Part shown: positions 26,571 through 39,436 of the stretch, in pieces
How the letters are laid out: each line of letters opens with the position of its first letter
Numbering within the stretch: position 1 is the first letter of the stretch
Source of the DNA: Certhia americana
Taxonomy: Eukaryota; Chordata; Aves; Passeriformes; Certhiidae
Direction of reading: 5' to 3'
NCBI GenBank assembly: GCA_018697195.1
Contig: CM031858.1
Span: 88,503,277 to 88,567,276, forward strand
Length of the DNA stretch: 64,000 nucleotides
Notes under the pieces: model-generated
Told to the model about the DNA's origin: nothing
Databases searched by the model: none
What the model saw: the letters and a program-made list of their open reading frames with translations, nothing else
Position numbers and translations under genes: made by a program

Positions 26571-27884
26571 AGCCAGATCTGAGATTATGGGACTTAGATG
26601 TGGTTTCAGACTCACAAGGGCTTTTGAACTTGAGATGAACATCTTGTTGCTGAGGTGGAGTTGTTTGTCAGACTTCAAAGATAGAGTGAGAATTGAATTT
26701 TTTGGCGAAAGTTTTCATATGTAGATGTGTAAATTTTTATGTGCTCTTAAATTCCTCTTGATCAAGAGCCCGCTTAAAGAAAGATTTATTCTCTTACCAA
26801 CATATGGTACTAGGAGTCTTGTCTTACAGTAACTGCACACAAGTGTTGTTTCCAGGCTATTGCAGGATGAAATAGCTTAAATTTTATTCCTGGTTGGGAG
26901 TTTGAATTCACATTCATATTAACTTCACCTAGTACTGTTAACATGAGCAGAAAAAAAACCATGTTGCCATCTTCACTGTTTTAACCTAACTATGTACTAA
27001 AGATGAACTTCACAGAAATGTTTAATGGTTTAATTATGCTCTGTTGAAGGTATTGTGTTTTATATTCTCTGTCCCATTGTTTAATACTATTGTGTTTCTT
27101 ATTATTATTTGTCTCATTGAAAACTCTGCAGCCATTTCTTTTAATCCTCTGAAAGAATTACAGTAGAAACTTCCAGGAGATCTTTACAAAATTGTAGCCA
27201 AATAAAGAGTGTAAAATTTTTTTTTCTTGAGAAATGGTTATGTAAGGAAGGACTTCTGTTTTGTCTTTTGTCTTTAGTATGTCTCTTCACCTTTGAGTAA
27301 GTTTTTAATTGCCAAAACATTTTTCAGCTATTATTGCTTCTTTTTCATTGCTGTTTGTTTTATTGATTGAGGGTTTTATGGTTTTGGCTTTGGTTTGGGT
27401 TGGGTTTTGGGTTTTGTTTGGTTATTTGTTTGTTTGATTTTGTTTTTTATTTTTAAGGTAGGTAACCAGCAAGAAAATGCTGTTCCAGGAATTTATAAGA
27501 AGCCATAACTCCAGTAGTACCTTTCTTAATATTTTTTGAGGTTTATATTGATGTCTTTTGAGCAGATGTGTGTTTGTTTTAGGAAAGGAGTTGTTCACAT
27601 TAAACTTGTGATTTTTCCCTGAGTTATAATAGCTAGTTTGAGATCTGCCAATCCACATGAGAAGTTCCTGTTGCTCTACTCAATCACCAGACTTTTAATT
27701 GGCTGGCTGGCATTTTTCCCTGCTATTGCAGTACCCATTGGAATCAGAGGCCACTCAAAATTTTGTAACAGCTTACTTCATATCTGACTAACTTCATTAG
27801 TGATTAGTTATTATCTCCTCTTCAGAATAATCAATAAATACATGCAATAAATCTAGGCCTGTAGAAGTACTGTAAGAAGTACAT
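26571..27884. other. Non-coding sequence with a T/G-skewed tract
   Basis: No gene is seen. A strand-skewed run of T and G (TTTGG, TTTGGG and TTTG words) fills about 27355-27460; the minus-strand frame at 27422-27658 begins in it. The remainder is ordinary AT-rich sequence. Confidence 0.5.
27355..27460. repeat. T/G-rich low-complexity tract
   Basis: About 100 bp is almost free of C and A on the plus strand, built from imperfect GGTTTTGG, TTTGGGTTGGG and TTTGTTTG words. This is simple-sequence DNA with strong strand asymmetry. It resembles no telomeric array in register. Confidence 0.8.
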
Positions 27885-28748
27885 AAGTTCTAGTATCTTG
27901 CGCCGATGATACAAAACTGTGGGGTATGACAGATACACATGAAGTCTGAGCTGCCATTCAGGAGGACCTCCATAAGATTGAGAACTGGGCAGAGAGAAAC
28001 CTGATGAGGTTCGACAAGGGCCAGTGCAGGGTCCTGCACCTGGGGAGGAATAAACCCAAGTCCCAGCACAGGCTGGGATCTGACCATCTGGAGAGCAGCT
28101 CTGCAGAGCAGGACCTGGGAGTCGTGGTAATGACAAGCTGACAAAGAGCCAGCAGTGCCCTTGTGGGCAGGAGGGCCAGTGGGATCCTGGGGTGCATTGG
28201 GAAGAGTGTGGCCAGCTGGTCAAGGGAGGTGATCCTGCCCCTCTACTCAGCCCCAGTGAGGCCACCTCTGGAGTGCTGTGTCCAGTTCTGGGCTCCTCAG
28301 CACAAGGAAGGTAAAGAGGTACTGGAGAGGGTCAAATGGAGGCAACAAAGATGAGGGGTGTGAAGCATGTCTCTTACACGGAGTGACTGAGGGAAGTGGG
28401 GATGTTTAGTCTAGAATAGAAAGGACCGAGAGGATCTCATCAGTGCATATGAATATCTTAAAGGTGGGTATCAAGAGGACGATGCCAGACTCTTCAGTGG
28501 TTCTCAGGGACAGTCGATGGCTATAAATAAAACCACAAGAAGATCCACCTCAAATGAGGAAGAACTTCTTTACATTCAGGGTGTCAGAGTACCCTCTGCC
28601 CAGGTAAAAAACTGCCCATCCACCTGAATGCATTCTTGTCTAACCTGATTTAGGTGACCCTACCTTGGCAGGGGGGTTCTGGTTCAGGTGAACTGGATGA
28701 ACTCCAAAGATCCCCTCCAACTTTAACAATTCTGTGATTCTGTGATTC
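27885..28748 (+). mobile_element. CR1 LINE, 5'-truncated, with decayed RT C-terminus
   Basis: About 865 bp of a sense CR1. It starts inside ORF2 at the reverse-transcriptase FADD box, here CADDTKLWG (about 27895-27921), and runs on through the blocks AAIQEDL, NLMRFDKGQCRVLHLGRN and DLGVVV. It continues through ILPLYSAPVRPPLECCVQFWAP to the 3'UTR. There are in-frame stops after THEV and VVVMTS and later indels, so no enzyme is made. The 3'UTR holds 'gaggaagaacttctttacat' and ends in ATTCTGTG-ATTCTGTG-ATTC at 28748, the family's 3' signature. The long frame on the opposite strand (27831-28265) is only a shadow of this element. Confidence 0.95.
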
Positions 28749-29461
28749 ACATCTTGCTGTTTAAATTTAAAGTCTCTTGGTGTAACTCATTTTATGGGTA
28801 GAAGAAATAAGTGTGGTATCAGCTACACCTTATGATGCTTGACATTTCTAGTCTTGCACTGTGAAGCAGAAGTATAGGTCACCCCACAGCAAGGTGAATG
28901 GTCCTGGTGGCTTCAGTGGGTTTTTAGCTTTGCATGACTCAGAATTTAAAGATTTCAGCACCTCCCTTCCTTATGAGAAGCTTCCAGAAAACCACTGCCA
29001 TGGGCTGCCATCCATAATATTTAGCACTGTGTTTAGGAGTGAATAATTTATATTTTGGAACCCTCATGTACATGCATATTTTGACAACACTGTTTGTTTG
29101 GGGTTTTTTTTTATTTTTTAGACAAATTCCTGCTTCTCACAGTAGATTGAACAGCTTTTGCTTCTTCTGAGACATAGGAATCTAGTGTGTAAATTCTTTT
29201 GAGCTTGAGGATTACTAGCCTTTTAGTGTTTATGATCAAAAGTGCTAGCAAGACCCTTGGGGCAAATTCCTTACTGGAATGAAATAGAATGGGCTATTTG
29301 AAGTCAACTGGTTGAGCCATTCCAATATACAGTAGAAAGGAAATTGGCCTCTGGTCCCTATGTCAGTGGAATGTGCAGGAATTTTTACATACAGTACTAG
29401 CATATAAAAGAGTACAAAATTTGGAGGCAGAGTATATTTTCTGATGTCTGCCTGCCTCAGA
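28749..29461. other. Non-coding spacer between two CR1 elements
   Basis: About 700 bp of AT-rich sequence separates the sense CR1 ending at 28748 from the antisense CR1 starting at 29462. No frame has a recognisable domain and no repeat signature is seen. Confidence 0.5.
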
Positions 29462-29885
29462 ATGACAGAATCATTAATGTTGGAAAAGATATTTGAGGTT
29501 GTTAAATCTAGCCATTAACCCAAGTCCACTACTAAACCATCAGCACCACATCTTCATGTCTTTTAAATACCTCCAGGGATGGTGGCTCAAAGACTTCCCT
29601 GGGGAACTTAACACCAATGTTTTCAGTGAAAAATGTTTCCTCATATCCAATGTAAACCTCCCCTGCTATATTCTCTAAGTGCTTGGGTGGTCTATAACAG
29701 AATCCTACCAGGATATCTGCCCTGTTGGCCTTGCCTCTAAACATTCATAAACATTCAACCCATCATAAAGCTCTAACAGTTAAAACATTTTCTATCACAC
29801 AGGACATTCCCAACCAACTCTCCTTCCTTGTCTATCCTTTTTTAAGATTTTATAGCCATATTGTTTGGACTCCCTAGATGCTACA
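29462..29885 (-). mobile_element. CR1 LINE, antisense: endonuclease piece joined to 3' tail
   Basis: Read on the minus strand, this element begins with part of the ORF2 apurinic/apyrimidinic-type endonuclease region (about 29885-29682). It can be recognised by the residues RGKANRADILVGFCYRPPK, a well conserved CR1 block. It then passes at about 29672-29682 directly into the 3'UTR ('ggtttacattggatatgagg', 'tccctggaggtatttaaaag') and ends near 29462 in the 3' tail. The remainder of the endonuclease and the whole reverse transcriptase, which normally lie between, are missing. One open frame (minus 29744-29532) runs across the junction. Either one element lost about 2 kb internally, or two CR1 fragments of the same orientation are abutted. 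Confidence 0.85.
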
Positions 29886-31071
29886 GTGTTACATATGCCA
29901 TATTAAAACTTACGAGCTAGAGCAGATATTTTCATTGACTAGGAAATAATGGGTGAAGTTTGAGGCCTGTAATGTAGACACAAAAATTACAGCTGAGATC
30001 CCTGAAAATGCAAGTTCAGAACAGACTACAGCTCAGATTGAAATCCTGTTTAGGTGAAATGGTCCTTTTTTATTCTCCTTGTGCATATTTTTTGCCTTTT
30101 TAGCATGGAAGTATTATGTTACATTACAGCCATTTCTTCAGAAAGTGTGGATAAAAACTGCTTTCTCTAGGTCAGAAGGAAAAATAGCCACAAGGGAAAT
30201 GGTGCTTGTTTTCTAAAATGCATATATTCTGTTGTGCATTGCTGAGTAGCAGGGGGCAAGCAGTTAGGAACAGCTGATTCGCTGAGATGTGAATCAGAGG
30301 AGAGTTCGCATTGTGAAGTGAATTAATGTGAAAATTTTTATTGCTTACTTGTTTCCAGGCTGGATTTTTCCACCACAAGAACCTCAAGGCACAAAAGCCT
30401 CAGGGCCCAAAGCAGACAGTTTTTCTGAGAAGAGATCATCACTTCTTTGATCACTGAATTCTTTAGGAACTTTGATCGGTATCACATAAAGCTTCTGGAT
30501 GAAGCAGAGCATGAGCAATTTGACTTGATAGGCAGAGACACTCAGGGAGTTGGACTGCTGCCCTACACCTCTGACATGGCATCAGGCAGACCTGGTCCCA
30601 GGGTCTGGGAATTATGTGAAATATTCACTGCTGTTTTTTGTCATTTCAAGCACAAGTCGATAATGCATAAAACCTGAAGCTGTTCCTTTAGCTTTCTCTT
30701 GTTCTACTATTCTGTATCATATGATATAATTTATACGCTTGTACACATATAATAAATATATAGCATATACTCACTATACAAAGGAATAAAATGCCATTCC
30801 CTAGAGCTGCTGTAGTCAGACTATTCTGGAATTCATAGCAAGGACCACCTTTCTGGTAGTACTATAACACACCAGGGCTGAGGATTTTAGCAGAATGGGA
30901 TGCACTCAGAGAGCAAAATAAGTGATGTTAACTTTCACGATTGTGTGAAGTACCTTAAATCTCAAGTCCAGATTTTCAATAAAAACCCTATTAAAAGTAT
31001 CGTAAACACTTCACAAATATTATTGAGTTCATCATGACTTAGGGAGGAAGCACAAGTGTACTGGAACTTAC

Positions 31072-31092
31072 CAAAAGGTCACAGACCTTTTG
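31072..31092. repeat. Perfect 9-bp inverted repeat, 3-nt loop
   Basis: CAAAAGGTC at 31072-31080, loop ACA, then GACCTTTTG at 31084-31092. A small perfect palindrome-like hairpin in unique sequence. Confidence 0.9.
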
Positions 31093-33912
31093 ATGTAACA
31101 GAAAGGCAACATTTCTCTTTCTAACCACCTAATCCATACAAGAAAAGACTAAATTTATTTCCCGCAAACCAGTAACTGCTACTTCTTCTTGTTTACCTCC
31201 CACTGCATCTACTTTGATGAAATAATTGCACTCATTCTTGCTGAAATATTAGCATGAAATAATTAATATTTGCATTTAAAGCAATGTGTGCATGATCATT
31301 GTAGTTAATACTATGTTAACGTGGAAAATTTCATTCACTGTCTTTGGCAGCCTAATGTTGTGCATAGAACTGAAGTTTATTAAGTTGCTCTTCCAGTTGT
31401 GAGCAACAAAAATGCTTCTGCTTTGCAAGACTTATGGTAAACTTAGGGTACCGTTATTTAGTACATTTTGAAGATTGACAGTAATTTCTCTATGGTATTT
31501 TAAAGGTTTAATATATATAATAATGGGTTTTGATGGGTATGAACTGAGACTTGAAAGGATGGCAGCTTTTTTAGTGAGGCTCATTCATTTTTTTCTTGTT
31601 AGACACTTTTTTGGAATGGAAGGTGGGAAATAGGTAGGGTAAATGGAAGTCCCTGTGGAATTTTTGAGGCTGAATGAAAGAAAAAAAATTCTGGTGAACT
31701 TCATAGGAGAATGACTGGATTCCTCACTTGTGTGACTGCCTCTGGCAGTTGTATTTAAGAGGCAGTAAAACTTATCGACAAGCAAAAATAATCATTTGGA
31801 GCAATAAAGATTGGAGGTTAATGAAAATGAGAAGCAACTTAAGTAAATAAGGAAAGCCAATGGGAAAAGCTAGCGTGATTGAGGCAATAAAAAAGTGAAA
31901 AAAATAAATTTGGGAGATGGGAAGAAAGAAAATTAGTATGATGGGACTGATAATACTTTTGTTCCTACAATCCTTGTCATTTATTCACTGTTTTGTCTTT
32001 ATGCATATAAACAATCCTCCCACCAGCCTGTGTCAGTGTATGACTCCACTTAATACATTAAATTTTTCTCTATGCGTGCCAAAACGTTTTAAGAAAAATA
32101 CCCTAAATTGAAACCCAAAATAACTTAATAACTTTTTGTTAAAATGTGGAGCTCCTTAAGTAAGAAAATGAAATAATAAATCCATATCTTCAGTGTTTCC
32201 TAGCCTTTTGGCTTTCTTTTTCCTCAAGCAACACAGGAATAACCTGGGAGACTTTACTGACTTTAAATGCATTAAATATATTGATCTGCAGAAAGCTTTG
32301 GTGCCAGGCTGTCTGTAGCCTGTGTCATACTGTCAGAAAGGAAATGCTCCTGATTTTGGTCTACAGAAAAAAAAAAAAAAGAAAAACATTATCCTAGCTT
32401 CAGATTACTGTGAGAGCCGGAGAGGCCAGGGGAATTGGCTAATAGCAGCTGTATTGCAATTAGGGGGAAGAACTTAGCTAAGAGCAGCAATAATTCTTTT
32501 TAGCATCTCAGAAAATATTAAATGTGTAATTTTTTAAAAACCATTTGTTCATAAATAACCTATGTATTCACTATATACCTACTCACCAGGCTCAGCAGCA
32601 GCATTTTGGAGGGGATACTTTACATATCCTTTCCTATTTATAACATTGTATTCTTTCTTCATAATGAGGCTCGCTTGATATCAGTCCAGTCTTGAGTTCT
32701 GGACTAGTTTCAAGCTAGGAGTGGATCATATAAAGCCACTCCTCTTTATCTTTTCTATTTTGGTAAGTTGCTTAGGTTCAGTCATTTGTCCCCATGAACC
32801 TCTTCAGGTGAGAGGTTAGTTATCCAAACACACTCCCACTCCAGTTACAACTCACACAGACTGTCCACCACCATCTTCTCACAGGAGCACTGAGTCAAGG
32901 CTTCAGCTACAACACGGATTGAATAATTGTTGCTTTCTGTCATAGAGTTTAGCTAAAGGTAATGTGACTTTGGTCAGTGAAATCAATCTGGGTTCTCCCA
33001 AAATGGTTAAAGTATGTGACTGCTGTCCCAAACCAATTCCTACTCCATTGCGTAATGACTTTTTCCATCAGTAATTGCCTGAGGAAACTTGTCCTTTAGT
33101 TAAACTTAAATGGGAATTCTTAGCACCTTTACATGCACTGCACAAACACATCCCCTTGGTGGTGGTATCTACCTCTTTGACACCACACAATTCCCACCAT
33201 TCCACTATTCCCACCAGCAGCCACCACAATTCCCTGGTCCATTACACACCTGTCTTTCCTCCCAGGCCATAGTTGAGTTATTTTCTTCATTTTTGCCATA
33301 CAGAAGAACATCTTCTGCCCCTGTTACCAACAACCCTCGCCCATGCATCTCCCTGCGCAGGTTTCATACAACCACAGGCACCTCAAGTCCCTGCTTCCCT
33401 CCTGGACATAGTGTAAAGCAGTGCAGGGAGTACCAAGAGGCCTGGCAGTGAGTGGCATGGCACCTCTCTTGTGACTTAACCACGTTGGACCTGAAGACTG
33501 GGGCATGCTTCTGGGTGCTCTCTGCTCTTCAAATATGGGAGTAGGTTTGAGGTTTGAAAAGTTGCTGTATGAACATTCATCCTTTTTTTTTTCCCTAAAA
33601 CATCTTTGTATTACTACTCTTACAGAAGTCCAGACATCAGTGCAAATATTGCAGCTGTTTTATGTTTTTATTTTACTTTGGTAACATATATAGTATACAC
33701 TATTGCCTAGGAAATTTCCTTAGGGATACATTTTTCTGAATGTCAGTGCCACCTTCACAGGTGCTGCTGCTTTGCTTTCATTAATTCTGATATTTGATTA
33801 TCCTCCCAAGGAGGAGACGAACATTCTTGTATGGCCCAGGTGAAATGCCTTTTTTCATTACAGCCAGTTCTTTGCTGGTGCCTAGCAGGCAGGACTGGGT
33901 TTTTTTGTTTGG

Positions 33913-33944
33913 TTTTTTTTTTGTTGTTGTTGTTGTTGTTGTTT
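33913..33944. repeat. T-tract plus (GTT)n microsatellite
   Basis: A run of ten T residues is followed by seven GTT units. On the minus strand it gives a run of Asn codons in a spurious frame (33755-33985), which should not be taken as a polyN protein. Confidence 0.95.
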
Positions 33945-34473
33945 GGTTTTTTTGCTATACAGGTCTGCTCAAGTGAGACAAGCAAGCTCTTCTGGTAAGG
34001 TGAACATGCATTGCAAATGAAAGTAGTGTGTGTTTCCTAGATTATCTCTAATTGTTAGTTATGGTAAATATATATAATAATATATAGTTTCCTAAAGGAA
34101 GTGTTTTTCCAGAGTTGTCTATCTGTGTTATCCTTCAGCTCTGAAATGAGGTATCATACAGTGCATTAGTAAGGGTAGTGCTGAGGTGTATTAAAGTTAT
34201 TTTCTGTTGTATGACTGTATAGCATTCTTTCTGTGTTAAATAAAGGAAGAGGGATTGGATGCTGTCTTTTTCTTTTTTCTTTTCAGGACAGAGGTGCTTT
34301 AATTGCCAAAAACAACAGGCCTGCTTAGTCTCCCTGGCATTAGTGTCTTAGGGTAAAGTGAAGGCAGAAGGGGTTGAGATGGGGAAAGGAGAGATTTGAA
34401 GCTGTTCAGGAATTACTTGAACACTAGTACTGTTTCCTCTTTGATCAGCTTAATCTCTGCTCTTTAGTAGAAA

Positions 34474-34800
34474 CTCAAATTAGGAACATAGGATTGGAAA
34501 GGACCTCCTAAGTAATCCTGTCTTTCCTCTTGCCATTACATCTGCTGTAGTATATAAATCTCTGAGAAGGTTGTTATGTGTATCTTCAACCTAACAGGGT
34601 TCTTTGCCCTTTTATAAGGCTGGCTGCTTCATAGTTGAGCTTCTGTAAAAATTGGAAGCCTTCTAATTTTTTTTACTAAAGCAAGTTCAAAGACAGTTGA
34701 TTCATATTTATTTTACTGCTGGTATTGCCTTTTATCTTAAATGGTTTTGCCCCTTCGTTGTAAGTGAAACTTCCTCAGGTTTAATTTTTGTGAGAGTTGA
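34474..34800 (-). mobile_element. Probable ancient CR1/L3-type LINE remnant, antisense
   Basis: The plus strand opens with 'ggaacataggattggaaagg', a typical antisense start of old CR1-clade tails. Then come 'ttctttgcccttttataagg' and 'cttaaatggttttgcccctt', which occur in that order in old CR1-clade 3' regions. The match is loose and gapped. No coding block is recognised. A repeat library of CR1/L3 consensus sequences would confirm or reject it. Confidence 0.45.
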
Positions 34801-37800
34801 CAAACTAAGGTCTTTGAAATGTGTCTTTTCAGGTAAGTGAGGTGGAGAGGAAGGTTTTGTTTGGCAATTTCAATTAGGTGTTCTGTCTACTTTCTTAATT
34901 TTTTTAAATTGTTCTTGCTTTAAGATGTGCAAAACTATTTCCACTCAGCATTTAAAGTTACTTTTCTAAGAGTTTCTACAAAATCAATGCTTCCTAATAT
35001 AAAAGCATTTATTGATGTATCCTGGGCTCTCCTATGAAGACAGAGCTTATTGGTAGTTTGTAGACTTCTTGAGTAAGGAGAGATTTGTATTTCTTCCTGT
35101 GTCTGTGTTGGAAGTGGCCAACTTGGGATGTCTGTATTGTCACTAGAGAGAAACAGGGTGAGATTAATCTGACCTATTTTAGTCATCCAATTTCAGATAA
35201 AAGGAATTACACCCTAAATCTCAGAATCATTGGAGCCTAAGGTGGCTTGCATTGATGAGAATTTCTGTATTTTATCAGAATAATCTTACTTCTGACTGGT
35301 AGATTAGTTCCTGGTTTATTAGTGGTAATTCCTCTTGGGAATTCCTGCGTGGGAACCCACTAGAATACAATCTTACTACTTCTCAGTTCTTAATGTATGA
35401 TGTGAAATGACAAAGAAAAAAGCTTAGACCTGCTTGTACTAAGTGGACTTATTTTCTATATATTTCTGAAATAGTAGCTTTGGAGGGCTCATTCTGCCCT
35501 TAACATTGTAAAAGGTAAAGAACTTCCTCTAAGACTTGAAGGTGGGAGTTCAATGTTGGCAAAACAGGAGTCTCTTGGAATGTTTTTTTTTAAATGACAT
35601 CTACTAGATGGGCTGCTGTCAAGGAATAGGAGTCAGATGGAGGACCCCAGACAGCATAAAACCTTATTTTTAATGATTTTAGTAGAAAAATGCTTTTTGT
35701 TATCTCACCTACTAGATAATATTCAAGTAATATTATTGAGGACCTAGAGCAACTCAAGAATTTTCAAGTTTTGTCAGTGCTGTGCAGACTTTGGAGAAAG
35801 TAGAAAGGTGTTCAAAATGCTTGAAGCCTGGTTTTCAATCTTGCACTGAAGCTAAGGATAAGCTTGGACTTGTATCGATTTAATGTTCTCCATCAATCTT
35901 TTTTCTAAGGAGGCAACAATGTCTGTAAAGTCTTACTGAATGACAGTTTCTCAGAACTATTTGTAACAGCCTGTTTGGAAGTGCTTCACAGCTGTCTGCA
36001 AGCCTTGTAAGTACTATATCAGGGAACATCCTGAAAGCCAGCACAAAGCTATGAAAAGCGGCTTCTCCAACACCTGGTGATCATAAGTAGTCAGTGGTGA
36101 TCTAATGACCTAATGAGTCTACTTGTATTTTAAAATTTGTCTAGCCTGCCACTCTTCCCCTGCCCAAAGTGTAATTCCTCACCCAGAGGAGTGACTGGTC
36201 CTTAATTAAAGGTGCATTAGTCCTTCAGGGATGGAGGGCAGTTCATGCTAGGAAGAGCTTTCCACGTTACTGGGGAAAGGGAAAGCATGTTCCTTTGTTT
36301 GCAGACAATGTCTGCTCAGAGCTGCTCTGATACAGCGAGGGGAGATGGATAGGAGGAGAAAATGCAGCTGAGACAGCCCAAAGCCTATTGGCCTGAGTGG
36401 GACAGACAGTTCTGTTCTGTGGTAGGTGCATTCAAAATGCCTGAAAATGCTGTTATTCCTATGAAATGTAAAGAGAATGAAATTCCATGGCCGGTGTTGA
36501 AAGACCTTAGGATTAGGTATTTTGTCTTGCTCACACTATCCTGTGTAATGGAGGTTGCATCGATAGATTTGTCTGCCACGGTACTAAATGAAGTGTAGAG
36601 CTTTTGTCTTGCCATTTTGAAGGATTTGAAATATTGATTTGTTTATTTTTGAGGTAGAGTTACACTTTCTGAAATAATGATAACTTTCATCTAATTTCCA
36701 TCTGCTGATATGATGGCTGACCATCATCTTGATGGCTTATGAATGGGCATAACCAATTTTATTATTGAGTCATCTTAACTCACAAGTCACTCTGCTGTTT
36801 GACTCAGCAGGCATGGGCTTTGCTGCACAATTGTTTTTTGGCATCAGAGCTGATGGATGCCATCCAGAGTCTGTGTTCCCACTTAGAGACAGCTGCCAGA
36901 GCTTTCTCATGTCACTGTAGAATTTCTCTACTTCTTTATTCTTGTTGTTCCCATAGTTGTAGAACTGAGGAATTATTTTTAGGGTAGTGGGGTTCATCTA
37001 ATACTATCTTTCTGCTCAATTTGTAGACCTTGTGTGGTTCTTGTTAATTACCATCACTACCCATGTAGTCTAATGATGTTGTATCAAATTCATATGAGTC
37101 TTTCCACTATCATTCATACCATATTTCTCTATCAATTCATACCACCCTTTTCACAGTCATTCTATTGGCAGCTTACTTGAAGACTTATAAGCACCTAAGA
37201 TGATTAGAGAGCTGATTTTGTTTCATTTGGCTGTACCTGCATGGAAGATTTATGGATTGCTGAAGAGTAATTGGTCAGCAACTTCCAGAGAGAACTGTTT
37301 AATCGGTTTGTAAATTGGACTTTAAGGATTTCAGTGCTATTGTATCTTTCACCTTGGGAATAATATCTGTTGTAATTTTGAGTATTGTAAGGACTGGAGT
37401 CTCCCAGGATCATAATACTGGTGTTATCCATCTCTTCTTCAGTGTTACCTATATTGCAGTCTGAACATCTCTATCTACCCTTCAGAAGACCACATATGAG
37501 GTTTGCCTTTGATAAGACAAGCCTTGACCTTGAAGCTCTTTTCCAAACCTAGTACACTGTGTTAGGAACATACTGGCTTTGTTTTTCAGGATTTTAAACA
37601 ACTTAGGGAAAAGAAGTGAACTTGTTTGGTATGTTTTAAAACTAGCTCCAGTCTGAGAGTCACCCTACTCATTTTGAGTCCAGCTTTTCAATGCTGGTTT
37701 GTGTGATGCTGTCTTAAACAGAAAAGGTGAAATGCTTTCCTTGCTTTATGTAGATCAAGCCCTATCAGGTCATTTTGTCATACCCCCTCTCCTATGGTAT

Positions 37801-39436
37801 GACAAAAGGGGCTTCCTTCACACCCCATGGACAAATATAACAATTTGGACTCCTTGCTGTATTGAAATCACCACAAATCCTACTCATCTATGTAAAATCA
37901 CCTGAAGGGAGAAAAAATTCCATACAGCAGATATCTGGAAAAGGGAATTGGATACTAGCAAAGCTGAAATGCATATTTCAGGATGCACTTACATGGGTTC
38001 TGTAGTACTGTTTAATTTCAAGCTTTTGGGATTTAAAAAATTTAAAATATTCTCTGAAGGTTGTGTATGTGTAAGTTCAGAATCATGTGTCTGTATACAC
38101 ATATGTAAAAATACAGGCTAGATATGTAAACTGATACATCTGTTACTTGAAGATCTAAGGCATCCCAAGTCTGACCATGTGAGCTTCTTTCTTTGGTCCT
38201 CTAGCAGCTTCCCCACAAACAACATGCTCTGCTTTTCTTGTGGACTCATTTTCTTACCTTTGAATTGCTGGAAAGGTGCTGATACTCCTCAGGCAATACT
38301 CAGGCAAGAACATTGTGAAAACTAATGCAGCTGTGAAAGAGGAAAGAAGCCAATCCACAGAGTCGTTCTTTTATAGAATACAAGTAATAATTTCTTATTG
38401 AAAGAGATGAGGATAAGGAACTGAGATAGCTACTTCAGGCGTGAAATATTTTGACTGAAGCTTTTAAGTGATGAGTTTAAGGAGATGTAATAGAAAGCTT
38501 ATGTGCAATAAGGTCTCCAGACATTTCATGGAGGAGCAATGCAGATGATTCTAGCTGAGTTTTATGAAACCATTAGATGTTTTGAAATATGCAATTTTGT
38601 GCTCAAAGAAAAATAAACCTTTGGACAGTTCAAAACTAGTTCAGGTCAAAAGAGCTATTTTCCATCCTGAGTCCCACTGATTAAATATAAAAGACGTTGG
38701 TCAGAGTATTATAACACTGCTGAAGTATTTCAACTTTTATAAAACAGTATGTTTGGCAGAGTATTGTAAAATTTCTACCCAGGGCCATGTGGTTGTAAGA
38801 TCAACTGTCTATGAGACAACTATTACTGACAGTACAGGCTGTTTAGGCTATATGATTAGACTACATGCTACTCAGATTATTTTTGATTGATTTACAAATG
38901 TAAATAAGTATAATCCCTATTTTTTAATATAAATATATAAAATACTTATTCTTTGTAGTGTTAGTTTGGATATCAAAGGTAATTTAACTTTTAAATGGAT
39001 TTAGTATTCATAAACCGTACATTAGCTGAGAACAATATGAGTCCCTTGCTGAAATATTTCATTAAGTATTAATCAGAAAAATACATTCTAGAAGTCTAAT
39101 ATCAAAGTAAAAGATAAGGTCTGGGTTATTTGTAGTACATGAAACTTCCATGTGTACTCTCTTATGTTTTGGAGGGATCACCACATGAGAGACTACTTAC
39201 TAAATTGTGGTATAACTATTGTTTTACACTGCCTTCCTGTTTATTGTCAAGGGGTTTTTTATCTCCTCAAGATGACTTGGAGTATGGGACCTACCTATGA
39301 ACACTTCCAAACAAGGATAGTGCTTCCTCTCTAAAATATGTATCTGCTACTTGCTTGTTGTAATCAAGGCATAACATTTGAAAATGTTAAAGGCAGACTT
39401 TGCCAGAGTAAAATTATGAATTTTTTGCCAGAATCT
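34801..39436. other. Unique non-coding sequence
   Basis: About 4.6 kb with no recognised gene or repeat family. The minus frame at 37204-37431 contains SIMILGDSSP, faintly like a LINE endonuclease core (LGDFN), but the remainder does not fit, so no call is made. A 12-bp perfect inverted repeat is at 37773-37807. Confidence 0.5.
37773..37807. repeat. Perfect 12-bp inverted repeat, 11-nt loop
   Basis: TTTTGTCATACC at 37773-37784 and its exact reverse complement at 37796-37807 flank a pyrimidine-rich loop. This is the longest perfect inverted repeat I found in the window. Confidence 0.93.

Larger units (their letters stand above)
29886..34473. other. Unique non-coding sequence
   Basis: About 4.6 kb without a recognised gene. 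The 113-codon plus frame at 33110-33451 lies in a C/A-rich stretch built on repeated ATTCCCACC and CCACAATTCCC words and has no domain. Simple repeats include an A14 tract at about 32367-32380 and a GTT run at 33913-33944. A 9-bp perfect inverted repeat at 31072-31092 is listed separately. Confidence 0.5.

Noticed and set aside
27831..28265. 144-codon minus-strand frame
   Set aside because: It is the antisense shadow of the sense CR1 reverse-transcriptase remnant.
33755..33985. Minus-strand frame with an Asn run, like a polyN protein
   Set aside because: The run is simply the (GTT)n microsatellite read in reverse.
37204..37431. Minus frame with ILGDSSP, faintly like a LINE endonuclease core
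   Set aside because: The Asp-Phe-Asn part of the motif and all flanking conserved blocks are missing.
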